33,134 nucleotides of DNA from an uncultured Paraglaciecola sp. (GCF_913020055.1 NZ_CAJWCF010000053.1:1-33134); one strand, 5' to 3'; positions 8,093 through 16,031 are shown, counted from the stretch's first letter. Notes: generated by a model not told the origin, from the sequence alone. Translations and numbers: made by a program.

Positions 8093-9829
8093 ATGAAGTA
8101 CGACATAATTATAAAAGGCGGTCGCTATTTTGATGGCAGCGGCGAGTCTTCATCGTTGCAGAATGTCGCCATTAAAGATGGCAAAATCGCTTTAGTCACG
8201 GCAAAAAACATTGACCAAGCCGATTCAAAAGAGCTGATTGATGCCCAAGGTCAATGGGTAACACCGGGGTTTTTGGATACGCATACTCATTACGACTCAG
8301 AGTTAATTGTGAGCCCAGGCTTGAGCGAGTCTGTGCGCCATGGGGTAACCACTGTGTTAGTGGGAAGCTGTTCATTGAGTATGATCTGTAGCGATACCGA
8401 AGATGCTTCGGACATCTTTACCCGAGTGGAGACCGTTCCCCGTGAAAAAGTACTGCCTATTCTGCAAAAGTATAAAACATGGAGCACGCCAAAAGATTGG
8501 GTGAAGTTTATAAAGAAACAGCCAATGGGCCCTAATGTCATAAGCTTTCTTGGGCATAGTGATATGCGAGTGGGCAGTATGGGTCTGCAGCGGGCAACGG
8601 ACTTGAATATCGTCCCGAGCGAATCAGAAATGCAGAGTATGGAAGGGGCTTTAAAAGAGGCCTTAGATGAAGGTTTCTTAGGTTTATCCACCATGTGTTT
8701 AAAGTGGGATAAGGTGGACGGTGACCGCGAATGGTCCAAAAGTTTGCCAAGTACTTATGCTAAATGGAAAGAGGTGTCCCGTCTAAATAAACTTGTACGT
8801 CAATATGATCGGGTTCATCAGGGGGCGCCCAATGCGGCTGCGGCTCTTCAGATAAATCAATATATGCGGGAATCCATGGGTATCTTTAAGAAGCGCTTAA
8901 AAACCACTTTGATCAGCCGTATGGATCTAAAAGGCAGTGTATTTCTAAGTAAGATCACAAATATGGCGGCCAAGGTGACAAACTTTTTTAATGGTGACTT
9001 TCGCTGGCAAGTCTTACCCACGCCTTTCACTGTCTATGCCGATGGCATTGATGTGGTCTTTTTCGAAGAATTCGGTGCCGGTGAATTAGCCTTAGATTTG
9101 AAGGATGCGGTAGAGCGAAACAATCTGCTTCAAGATGAAAAGTACCGTCGTGATTTTAGAAAATTCTACGGTGAAAAACTAAGCCCTCGGGTTTGGCAGC
9201 GAGACTTTAGTGATGCCATCATTTTAGATTGCCCCGATCAAAGCCTTGTCGGTAAAAATTTTGCTGAAGTAGCGCAGCATCATAATGTGCATGTGGTGGA
9301 TTTATTCCTTGATTTAGTCGTTGAGCACGGCAAGAAACTACGCTGGGTTACAACTGTGGGTAATCACCGGAAACATGTTTTAAAAGACATGGTTAAAGAT
9401 CAAAAGTCTCTCATTACTTTTAGTGATGCTGGTGCCCATATTCGTAACATGGCGTTTTATAATTTGCCATTAAGAATGCTTAAGCTGGTGAATGAAAGCA
9501 TCGAAGAAGGCGAGCCAATGATGAGCATAGAAAAAGCGGTATGGAGGATGACAGGCGATCAGGCTGATTGGTTTGGCATTGATGCGGGTCACATCCGTGT
9601 TGGTGACCGTGCTGATGTGGTCATATTAGACCCAAAGGGCTTTAATCAGAACCTTGAAGATGTGCATTGGGGCGAGATGGAAAATTTTGGCCTTCAGCGT
9701 TTAGTTAATCGTAACCCAGGATTGGTCAAATACGTGCTGATCAACGGAAAAATAGCGGTGGAAAATGAAATCTTAAGATCCGAGCTTGGCCAAGCGTTGG
9801 GCTTTGGTACATTCCTGCCTGCTCGATAG
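8093..9829 (+). CDS. D-aminoacylase-like amidohydrolase
   Basis: 578 residues from ATG 8093. The frame stays open upstream to 7967, but that would overlap the divergent regulator gene, and AGGTAGGTGAG at 8076-8086 is a good ribosome binding site for 8093. The start MKYDIIIKGGRYFDGSG and the metal motif HTHYD (H64, H66) place it in the N-acyl-D-amino-acid deacylase branch of the amidohydrolase superfamily. C93 (VGSC) corresponds to the bridging cysteine of D-aminoacylase, and D445 (FSDAGAH) to the late catalytic aspartate. The C-terminal DRADVVILDP segment is the usual beta-sandwich return. The middle (about 210-330) is unusual, with RVHQGAPN where relatives have a more standard His-containing motif, so the substrate may not be an N-acyl-D-amino acid. 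The dehydrogenase gene follows 99 bases later. Confidence 0.86.
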   Translation: MKYDIIIKGGRYFDGSGESSSLQNVAIKDGKIALVTAKNIDQADSKELIDAQGQWVTPGFLDTHTHYDSELIVSPGLSESVRHGVTTVLVGSCSLSMICSDTEDASDIFTRVETVPREKVLPILQKYKTWSTPKDWVKFIKKQPMGPNVISFLGHSDMRVGSMGLQRATDLNIVPSESEMQSMEGALKEALDEGFLGLSTMCLKWDKVDGDREWSKSLPSTYAKWKEVSRLNKLVRQYDRVHQGAPNAAAALQINQYMRESMGIFKKRLKTTLISRMDLKGSVFLSKITNMAAKVTNFFNGDFRWQVLPTPFTVYADGIDVVFFEEFGAGELALDLKDAVERNNLLQDEKYRRDFRKFYGEKLSPRVWQRDFSDAIILDCPDQSLVGKNFAEVAQHHNVHVVDLFLDLVVEHGKKLRWVTTVGNHRKHVLKDMVKDQKSLITFSDAGAHIRNMAFYNLPLRMLKLVNESIEEGEPMMSIEKAVWRMTGDQADWFGIDAGHIRVGDRADVVILDPKGFNQNLEDVHWGEMENFGLQRLVNRNPGLVKYVLINGKIAVENEILRSELGQALGFGTFLPAR

Positions 9830-9928
9830 TTTGCATTGCAGGTAGCATTTATGCCTAATGATTGCAGTGGAAAAATGGTCAGGCAAGCTCAGTAAAATAA
9901 AAGCAGTTAAACAAGAGCAGTAAAATTA

Positions 9929-10744
9929 ATGAAGTTTAAAAATGTGTTGGTCACAGGTGGCTCCAGTGGTATTGGACTGGATTTAGCTAAAGCTTATGTG
10001 AAGCAAGGTGCTAATGTCGTGTTGCTTGCCCGTAATCAAAGCCGTTTAGAGGATGCTGTAAAAGCATGTACTACATTGTGTTTACGGGCTGATCAAAAAG
10101 TAATGGCATGTAGTGTTGATGTGGGCGATAGCGAAGCACTTAATCAATCGGTTCAGGATATTAAAAATAAAATAGGCACCTTGAATTTAATTATCCTAAG
10201 TGCTGGCATTGTGCAAAGTGTCAGGTTTATGGAACAAAGCGATCAAGACTTTAATGACATTATGCGCACCAATGTGGTGGGTAGTCGCGCAGTGGCGAAG
10301 GCGTTTTTACCGGATATGATCAAACAAGGAAAAGGACAGCTTTGTTTTGTTAGCTCACTAGGCGGACTAATTGCCACTTATGGATATAGTGCATACAGCG
10401 CGTCTAAGTTTGCCGTAATTGGCATGGCGGGAGCATTACGACAGGAGCTATATACCTCCGGAGTCGGAGTATCGGTCTTATGTCCGCCGGAAGTTGATAC
10501 GCCCATGGTGGCCAAAGAAGCGGCGCACATTTTGCCTGAAACCCGCTTTGTGAAAAATCTGGGCGGCCTATTGAGCACCGCGTCCGTGACAAAAGCAAGC
10601 CTCAAAGGTCTAAGTAAAAACCAATTTATTATCCTGCCGGGCCTCAAGGGGAAGATGTCTTATATGCTAGCCCGTTATGTGCCAAAAACCTTTAGCTGGT
10701 TGATGCAAAAGCTCGTTGATCAGGCTAGTAAGTTTATAAAATAG
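9929..10744 (+). CDS. Short-chain dehydrogenase/reductase, 3-ketodihydrosphingosine reductase-like
   Basis: 271 residues. It has the classical SDR features: TGGSSGIG at 9-16 for the cofactor, SAG near 91, a serine pair at 142-143 and Y156-x-x-x-K160. The basic residue in ARN (about 35-37) suggests NADP(H). The pattern TGGSSGIGLDLAKAY and the PPEVDTPM segment resemble 3-ketodihydrosphingosine reductases (KDSR) more than FabG. A C-terminal amphipathic stretch (about 240-271, YVPKTFSWLMQKLV) may sit on the membrane, as in that subgroup. It lies downstream of the amidohydrolase on the same strand and is probably under the same AraC-type regulator. The true substrate is unknown; a long-chain keto-lipid is an inference from family resemblance. 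Confidence 0.87.
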   Translation: MKFKNVLVTGGSSGIGLDLAKAYVKQGANVVLLARNQSRLEDAVKACTTLCLRADQKVMACSVDVGDSEALNQSVQDIKNKIGTLNLIILSAGIVQSVRFMEQSDQDFNDIMRTNVVGSRAVAKAFLPDMIKQGKGQLCFVSSLGGLIATYGYSAYSASKFAVIGMAGALRQELYTSGVGVSVLCPPEVDTPMVAKEAAHILPETRFVKNLGGLLSTASVTKASLKGLSKNQFIILPGLKGKMSYMLARYVPKTFSWLMQKLVDQASKFIK

Positions 10745-10891
10745 AAACGGGTAGAAGTTTAAAGCAACGGGGGCAGAGTCTTCTTATCATGAGCTCATCA
10801 ATTGTACATGCCTGAAAATCTGCAGGGCCCGAGACGTTGATTCATCGAATCCTCAACGGCCGGTTATGGCACAAATGACTCAGTCAGTTCT
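10745..10891. other. Intergenic stretch, no recognised content
   Basis: The stretch is richer in GC than the DNA to its right. Several frames are open for a few dozen codons, but none gives a recognisable protein. GATTC-ATC-GAATC at 10839-10851 is a small inverted repeat. I cannot assign a function. Confidence 0.4.
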
Positions 10892-11000
10892 TCAGGTGCA
10901 CCAAATATAGTGACTAAAAATCTCTAGATATGACTTTCTAGTGGGTAGGTTTTTGAATTCATCCATCAATTGACTAAACAGCTTGTCCTCTATTTAAGAT
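10892..11000 (-). pseudogene. Decayed 3'-end fragment of an HExxH-peptidase gene paralogue
   Basis: Read on the minus strand from about 10999, a short frame gives IEDKLFSQLMDEFKN followed by LPTRKSYLEIFSH, ending at TGA 10894-10892. It aligns without gaps to the C-terminus of the frameshifted peptidase at 13430-14253 (IKGKLFAELLDEFKN then RPARELYPEVFNQ), with 15 of 28 residues identical. Nucleotide similarity is also visible, for example GGTTTTTGAA and AACAGCTT in both on the plus strand. A TAA lies immediately upstream in frame and no start codon exists, so only the tail of a diverged copy remains. Both copies point the same way and flank the small unknown gene and the S10 gene. Confidence 0.75.
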
Positions 11001-11133
11001 ATAGATGATTAGTGGCTAGTTGAGGAAACGTTGTGACAGACTATTTAAAAATTTGTTTTATAACTTTATCTCAAGGGTTTATTGTTTGTATTAGATGAAT
11101 TCAAGAATGGTAAATTATGCTGGTTTGAGCGAT

Positions 11134-11496
11134 TTACATTGTTCCACATAGGTTTTGGAAATCTGCTTTTATCACTTCAAAGTTGACTTTATTAGAGTCA
11201 AATCTATCTGACACCTCAGCTGAAAAGTCTCCCCCTAAAAAATAGGGGTAGCCAAGAGCATAGTTAGTCATACGATAGACCTTATCAATATTATGCTCGT
11301 GTAAGGTTACAAATCTCCTGTAGCCTGGGGTGTTGCAATGTTTAACGTGTTCGATAAGCAATAATTCTGTGATGACTATTTCCATGTTCAAATCGAGAAT
11401 TTTATTCTTAAATGCATGCCTGTCAGAAATATACTGACCAGATATAAAAGCGACAGTGAGTAAAATAATAAATAGGCTTAACTTCAATATTTTCAT
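11134..11496 (-). CDS. Small exported or membrane-anchored protein of unknown function
   Basis: 120 residues. The first 20 (MKILKLSLFIILLTVAFISG) are a hydrophobic segment after two lysines, a signal peptide or single membrane anchor. The rest is polar, with two cysteines (in EHVKHCNTPGYRR and near the end in FQNLCGTM) that could pair in the periplasm. I do not recognise a family. It is divergent from the S10 peptidase gene across a 301-base AT-rich gap and lies within the patch bounded by two related peptidase-gene tails. It may have arrived with that DNA. Confidence 0.6.
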   Translation of the reverse strand: MKILKLSLFIILLTVAFISGQYISDRHAFKNKILDLNMEIVITELLLIEHVKHCNTPGYRRFVTLHEHNIDKVYRMTNYALGYPYFLGGDFSAEVSDRFDSNKVNFEVIKADFQNLCGTM

Positions 11497-11588
11497 TTTT
11501 GCATGGGTCGTGTTGTCGCGATGGCAGTCCTCTATATGTGTTTAATTATTCCACAAAGCAAGGTGCTATCCTTAATTTTTCTAGCTGA

Positions 11589-11616
11589 ATTTATTTCATA
11601 GTATGATGAAATAAAT
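11589..11616. repeat. Perfect 11-base inverted repeat
   Basis: ATTTATTTCAT (11589-11599) and ATGAAATAAAT (11606-11616) are exact reverse complements around a six-base AGTATG loop. No T-run follows on either side, so it reads better as a protein-binding site or RNA hairpin than as a terminator. It lies midway in the divergent gap. Confidence 0.7.
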
Positions 11617-11721
11617 CGGGAAAGTTTATCTCAAAATGGGTGTCTGCTTTATCTTTAGTCTAGGAATTTAAAATAGTAGTTGGCAGTCAATCCAAATATA
11701 ACTGTATTCAACGGAATTTCT

Positions 11722-11750
11722 CTGACAGCTATTTGTTTATACTTTATGAT
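11722..11750 (+). promoter_or_regulatory. Sigma70-type promoter of the S10 peptidase gene
   Basis: CTGACA (11722-11727) matches the -35 consensus at five of six positions, and TATGAT (11745-11750) matches the -10 at five of six, with an ideal 17-base spacer. Transcription would begin near 11757, leaving a leader of about 40 bases before ATG 11798. Confidence 0.7.
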
Positions 11751-11766
11751 TGTTTTACAAAACAAT
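11749..11766. promoter_or_regulatory. Operator-like palindrome over the S10 promoter
   Basis: ATTGTTTT (11749-11756) and AAAACAAT (11759-11766) form a perfect dyad with a two-base AC centre. It overlaps the last bases of the -10 element and the expected start point, a typical position for a repressor site. The protein that would bind it is unknown. Confidence 0.55.
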
Positions 11767-11797
11767 AAGAAAATAACTTTTATATTAAGGGTATAAA

Positions 11798-13309
11798 ATG
11801 ATCTTTAAAAAACTCATTCATTTCACTTTCCTCATAACATGTCTTACCTCTTTCGCTTATGCTGAAAATGAGCGTAAGTTAGAAGTAGACACAAAAAATC
11901 TTACAAAACACACGACAAAAATTAACGGTAAGAAAATTAGCTATACCGCGACTACTGGAACTCAACCGGTATGGGACGAAGAAGGTAATCCTACAGCCAG
12001 CTTATTTTATACTTACTATCAACGTAGTGATGTAAAAGATGGCAGCACACGCCCTTTACTCATTTCCTTTAACGGCGGTCCTGGTTCAGCTTCAGTTTGG
12101 ATGCATGTTGCCTACACAGGGCCGAGGATATTGAATGTTGATGATGAAGGTTATCCATTGCAACCTTACGGTGTAAAAACCAATCCTTATTCAGTATTAG
12201 ATGTAGCAGATATTGTTTTTGTAAACCCAGTTAATACCGGTTATTCCCGTGTATTGCCCGATAAAGAAGGCAAAATGCCATCAAAAGATAAACAAAAGGA
12301 AATGTTTTTCGGCGTTAACGCAGACGTGAAATACTTAGCCGATTGGATTACTACTTTTGTTTCTCGCAATGATCGCTGGCGTTCACCTAAATATTTAATT
12401 GGTGAAAGCTACGGTACCACTCGTGTTTCAGGTTTAGCGTTAGAATTACAATCACGTCAATGGATGTATGTGAATGGTGTGATTTTAGTGTCACCAACAG
12501 ATATAGGCATAAAGCGTGAAGGACCAGTAAAAGCAGCAAATCGTTTACCCTATTTCGCTGCAGCGGCTTGGTATCACAATGCGTTAGAAAAGAGCCATCA
12601 AAATAAACCATTATTAACACTACTTCCTGAAGTTGAAGCATTTACCATTAATCAATATTTACCTGCATTAGCAAAAGGAGCCTTTATTAGTGAGCAAGAA
12701 AAACAATCGATCGCTCAACAAGTTGCTCAATATTCAGGTCTATCAAAACAAGAAGTTTTACGTAGCAACCTAGACATTAGTAATTCCTACTTTTGGAAAG
12801 AGTTATTGCGCGATAGAGAGTTAACAATTGGCCGATTAGATTCTAGGTATTTAGGTATAGATAAAAAAGCAACGGGTTCTAGGCCTGACTATAATGCAGA
12901 GTTAACTTCTTGGTTACACAGTTTTACGCCGGCAATAAACTATTATCTAAGAGAAGAACTTAACTACAAAACTGATATTAAATACAACATGTTTGGTAAT
13001 GTTCACCCTTGGGATCGTTCAGATAATAATACCGGTGAAAATTTACGTTTAGCCATGGCTGAAAACCCCTATTTAAACGTGATGATTCAGTCTGGCTATT
13101 TTGATGGTGCGACAAATTACTTTGACGCAAAATATACTATGTGGCAATTAGATCCGAGTGGCAAAATGAAAGACCGTTTATCATTTAAAGGTTATCAAAG
13201 TGGCCATATGATGTACCTTCGCCGTGAAGATTTAAAAACATCAAATGATGATATTCGCCACTTTATGGAAAAAACCCTGCCTAATAAAGAACAAGCCGCT
13301 AAATATTAA
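11798..13309 (+). CDS. Exported S10-family serine carboxypeptidase-like protein
   Basis: 503 residues. Residues 1-22 are a signal peptide (cleavage after AYA). The fold is the alpha/beta-hydrolase of peptidase family S10: the oxyanion segment FNGGPGSAS lies at 91-99, the nucleophile elbow GESYG at 202-206 with S204, the acid at D436 (YFDGATN) and the base at H470 (YQSGHMMYL). All three triad residues are present. S10 enzymes cleave C-terminal residues, generally at acid pH; bacterial members of this type are long and exported. ATG 11798 is preceded by TAAGGG with six bases of spacing. The gene has its own promoter and terminator. It is noticeably AT-rich in third codon positions compared with its neighbours and lies between two related peptidase-gene tails, which hints at acquisition. 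Confidence 0.9.
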   Translation: MIFKKLIHFTFLITCLTSFAYAENERKLEVDTKNLTKHTTKINGKKISYTATTGTQPVWDEEGNPTASLFYTYYQRSDVKDGSTRPLLISFNGGPGSASVWMHVAYTGPRILNVDDEGYPLQPYGVKTNPYSVLDVADIVFVNPVNTGYSRVLPDKEGKMPSKDKQKEMFFGVNADVKYLADWITTFVSRNDRWRSPKYLIGESYGTTRVSGLALELQSRQWMYVNGVILVSPTDIGIKREGPVKAANRLPYFAAAAWYHNALEKSHQNKPLLTLLPEVEAFTINQYLPALAKGAFISEQEKQSIAQQVAQYSGLSKQEVLRSNLDISNSYFWKELLRDRELTIGRLDSRYLGIDKKATGSRPDYNAELTSWLHSFTPAINYYLREELNYKTDIKYNMFGNVHPWDRSDNNTGENLRLAMAENPYLNVMIQSGYFDGATNYFDAKYTMWQLDPSGKMKDRLSFKGYQSGHMMYLRREDLKTSNDDIRHFMEKTLPNKEQAAKY

Positions 13310-13344
13310 AATAGCCCAGCTTTAGACTTACAATGAATAGTAAG

Positions 13345-13379
13345 AAAAAAGGGTAGCCTAAATTGGCTACCCTTTTTTT
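13345..13379. terminator. Bidirectional rho-independent terminator
   Basis: GGGTAGCC (13351-13358) pairs perfectly with GGCTACCC (13365-13372) around TAAATT, followed by seven T residues and preceded by six A residues. It can therefore end transcription of the S10 gene on the plus strand and of the converging peptidase gene on the minus strand. Confidence 0.95.
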
Positions 13380-13429
13380 AGGTGATGATGGATATAATTA
13401 ATCAAGGGAGCAATATACCTAAGTTTAGA

Positions 13430-14253
13430 CTATTGATTAAAAACCTCAGGATACAACTCTCTAGCAGGTCGGTTTTTGAACTCATCCAGTAATTCAGCGA
13501 ACAGCTTACCCTTTATCATTCCATCAAGTGAGGCGAATACTTCTTCTACATTATGGTCTAGTGCACGACAACAATCTTGATAGAGGCTGATCAGTTGGGG
13601 CAAACTAATTTGATGTTGTTTTTGCAATTTGTTATCTGCCAAGACAAAAAAGTACGCGCTGCCCCAATAAGCAGCAGGGTATTGCTTATTGTCCATCAGC
13701 CTTGTGGCAATAGACTTTGCCGTTAAGTCACTGTTAAACCAACGTAAGTGAACAGTGATTTTTTTATGATAATTCTCAGCTAAATCACCTTTTAATACCC
13801 CTGCTTGCGCCATAATTTGGTATTGCATATAACTGGCAAAACCTTCTGATAACCAACGGTATTCTGGGCCTAAGTATGGCAGCGCCATATGGGCTAATTC
13901 ATGATAAATAGTCCAGTCATCGACAAATTTTGTCAGACCAAAACGAGCATCAACATGAAAATGTACGCTGCCTTTTCCATCTCGCCTTGTGTAGGCCCAA
14001 GGCACAGGTTGATTGGACTTTCTAGGGTACAGATGTAATGAAAGAGGAGTGGGTAAATGCCTAACGTAGCGCGTGTGGCATTCACGCCTTGGGTTAACCA
14101 ACTCTCTAGTAATGTGGCGTGATCTTCTTTAAAGGCAGATAAACCATGCACACTAAATTGGTCTTCTGTGACCGCGCTGCAGTGCAGTGGATAAAACACT
14201 AACAATAAACAGATATTTAGTTTAAGCCATGTTTGTGCAAAATAATCGGTCAT
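13430..14253 (-). pseudogene. Exported HExxH (gluzincin-like) peptidase gene with a frameshift
   Basis: Two overlapping minus-strand frames together make one protein of about 274 residues. The first begins at ATG 14253 with a signal peptide (KLNICLLLVFYPLHCSA) and runs to TRATLGIYP. The second continues from about 14055 with TPLSLHLYPRKSNQPVPW and reaches the TAG at 13430. One base appears to be missing in ACCCAC near 14045-14056; adding one restores a continuous frame. The catalytic part is intact: HELAH (codons at about 13903-13889) with a downstream WLSEGFASY glutamate, the HExxH...E zinc pattern of M1/M61-like peptidases. The gene follows the dienelactone hydrolase stop by six bases, so they likely share a transcript. 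It is either a recent pseudogene or an assembly error. Its C-terminal part recurs as a decayed fragment at 10892-11000. Confidence 0.78.
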
Positions 14254-14259
14254 GTTTGG

Positions 14260-15000
14260 TTATAAGCGCAAAGTATTGTGAAAAAAATCAATCGCCATTT
14301 TGTACATCTGTAAGGCTATGGCTGCATCGTACCTGTCGCCTTCATCACGCATAAATGCATGTTGGGCGTTGACTTCATGCCAACTGAAATCGCATTCATT
14401 TTGACTCAATGTTTGATGGATCAGTAAACGACCTTCTGCTGGCACATGAGGGTCTTGTTTACCAAAAACTAACACCATAGGGCAATGAATATCGCTACTT
14501 CTGGTTAAAGAGTCATTGCCTTCATCGCAAGGTAAAGTGTTTGAATGCACATCGGTAGGGTATAAACAAAAAGCTCCGGCAACTTGTTTGTTTAATGCCG
14601 CTCTAAATGCAAGGTGCCCGCCGATACAGACTCCCATTACACCAACTTTGCCAGTGCAGTATGTTTGTTGCTGAATAAAGTCACACATAGCCTGAGTATC
14701 TGAATCATGATGCCCTAGTGGCTTAGCAAATTTATCTGCGTTGCCTTTGTCTTTACCAACATCGTCATATGCCAGCACAGTGCCCAGTGGATTCAACTCG
14801 TGGAATATTTCTGGTACTAATACTACAAAACCATGGCCAGCCAATATTTGCGCACTACGAGTGATGGGACTGGTTTGTTGAAATATCTCTGAGTAGAAGA
14901 TAATAGCCGGATATTTCCCTTCTTTTGAAGGACGAAATACCGATGTACGCATTAAACCAGTTTCAGTTTGAATATCTTTGACCTGATGCTGAATAATCAT
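14260..15000 (-). CDS. Dienelactone hydrolase-family alpha/beta hydrolase
   Basis: 246 residues, normal for the family. The nucleophile motif G-V-C-I-G-G places C125 as the nucleophile, with D183 (GKQDPHVP) and H214 (NAQHAFMRDEG) completing the Cys-Asp-His triad seen in carboxymethylenebutenolidase. E39 (YSEIF) matches the glutamate that positions the cysteine in that enzyme. No signal peptide, so cytoplasmic. Many members have substrates other than dienelactone, and no aromatic catabolism genes lie nearby, so the substrate stays open. It is the first gene of a probable two-gene unit with the frameshifted peptidase. ATG 15000 is preceded on the minus strand by AAAGGAAAAAC, a good ribosome binding site. 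Confidence 0.9.
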   Translation of the reverse strand: MIIQHQVKDIQTETGLMRTSVFRPSKEGKYPAIIFYSEIFQQTSPITRSAQILAGHGFVVLVPEIFHELNPLGTVLAYDDVGKDKGNADKFAKPLGHHDSDTQAMCDFIQQQTYCTGKVGVMGVCIGGHLAFRAALNKQVAGAFCLYPTDVHSNTLPCDEGNDSLTRSSDIHCPMVLVFGKQDPHVPAEGRLLIHQTLSQNECDFSWHEVNAQHAFMRDEGDRYDAAIALQMYKMAIDFFHNTLRL

Positions 15001-15132
15001 GTTTTTCCTTTATGTGTCTTACAAATTCAGACCAGTGTTAACGTAGACCTGAATTAGTTAAATTCTATTGCTTGTATTTTATTAATCTGCCTACACTTAA
15101 CCTACTATGAAAGTCGTATATTTCAATAATCT

Positions 15133-15590
15133 ATGAATCCTAGGTTCGGTAAAGTTTTGGCGTTATTTTTGCCGCCTGCTTTTTGGCTCTACAGTTTCAT
15201 CCTGTCGGTGATACTCAGTTAGAACAGAATGCTAAACAAATCTTTCATATTGAAGAAGTCAGTACAAGTGTAATAGATAAGCGTATTGATAATAGTTTTA
15301 TCTATGCTCAAGTTTTCCAATCAAAACAAGCTTATTTATCCCATCAAAACACCGAAGTTAAGCAGCAACGCCAATTTCTTGGGGCAATAGAGCGACAAGT
15401 AGAGCATGCGTTTCGACAGTTTATGCACGAATGTCTCGCTGCTATTTGCCAGGATTACCAAGACAAGGTAACCACAACCTTCAACTCTCTGCAGAAACTA
15501 AAGCTCTCTTTTGAGTTCGATTCTATTTTAATCTCAAACCGGGTACTGGTTCACTCTCATGAATCTGACTCACAAATATCTCTTAGTTAA
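15133..15590 (+). CDS. Unknown exported protein, start and N-terminal frame uncertain
   Basis: The main frame reads from a weak TTG at 15183 to TAA 15590 (135 residues, LALQFHPVGDTQLEQNA...). Upstream in that frame lies a hydrophobic run (FGVIFAACF) without a start codon before a stop at 15150. ATG 15133 opens a different frame with its own hydrophobic start (MNPRFGKVLALFLPP), and one extra base near 15150-15184 would join it to the main frame as a signal peptide. I therefore give 15133 as the probable original start and flag a possible frameshift. The body is helical and rich in Gln and charged residues (about 40-110). I recognise no family. The next small gene starts 75 bases later. Confidence 0.5.
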
Positions 15591-15665
15591 AAATTTTTAA
15601 TCGGTAAATACCTTTTGCCAAATATTAAAACTGAATTTCAGTTAACTAATTTATTGAGAGATTTG

Positions 15666-15932
15666 ATGGATACTTTAATTATTTTATTGCATGTGATGAA
15701 GCCTTGGTTGAGCTTTTTGGCTTTTATTTACCTATGTATAAAAATGACAGGCTGGGCTAAAAACAGGAAAGCAGGGGCTATCGCCTTTGGCTTGTTCTTT
15801 CAAATGATCCTGCCTGATCCTTGTGCTCAAAGCACAATAGAAGCAGTGGTAGAGCGAAAGCAGGAAGTGAAAAAACAACAAGAAGGCAATAAAACGCCGA
15901 AAGACGAGAATGACACGCTGGACTTACCCTAG
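15666..15932 (+). CDS. Small single-pass membrane protein of unknown function
   Basis: 88 residues from ATG 15666, preceded by GAGAG at 15656-15660. The frame is open from a TTG at 15615, which would add 17 residues but has no ribosome binding site. Residues about 2-24 (LIILLHVMKPWLSFLAFIYLCI) and about 36-50 (AGAIAFGLFFQMILP) are hydrophobic. The C-terminal 35 residues are highly charged (KQEVKKQQEGNK). No recognised family. It may be linked to the preceding unknown gene, 75 bases upstream on the same strand. Confidence 0.55.
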   Translation: MDTLIILLHVMKPWLSFLAFIYLCIKMTGWAKNRKAGAIAFGLFFQMILPDPCAQSTIEAVVERKQEVKKQQEGNKTPKDENDTLDLP

Positions 15933-16031
15933 TTCTTTTACTTCTAAATTAGGCTTTCTTGGTGGCTTTTCTATCGACGCAAAACTGATAGATTAGCCGC
16001 TAATTAAAATGAATAAGATTTAAGGCATGTT

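Larger units (their letters stand above)
11497..11797. promoter_or_regulatory. Divergent AT-rich regulatory region
   Basis: No gene is visible in these 301 bases between divergent start codons. They contain an 11-base perfect inverted repeat at 11589-11616 and a promoter with an overlapping palindrome at 11722-11766, listed separately. The ribosome binding site of the S10 gene is TAAGGG at 11786-11791. Confidence 0.6.

Noticed and set aside
8290..8739. Open frame of 149 codons opposite the amidohydrolase
   Set aside because: Low-complexity, shadow-like translation wholly inside a gene with clear catalytic motifs.
10745..10891. Possible transposase or insertion-sequence remnant in the GC-richer stretch next to the decayed peptidase tail
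   Set aside because: A minus-strand CPRC and small palindromes are present, but no frame gives recognisable transposase motifs and no terminal repeats or target duplication are visible.
15024..15055. AATTCAG/CTGAATT inverted repeat upstream of the dienelactone hydrolase gene
   Set aside because: Seven-base arms with an 18-base gap in AT-rich DNA are expected by chance at this frequency.
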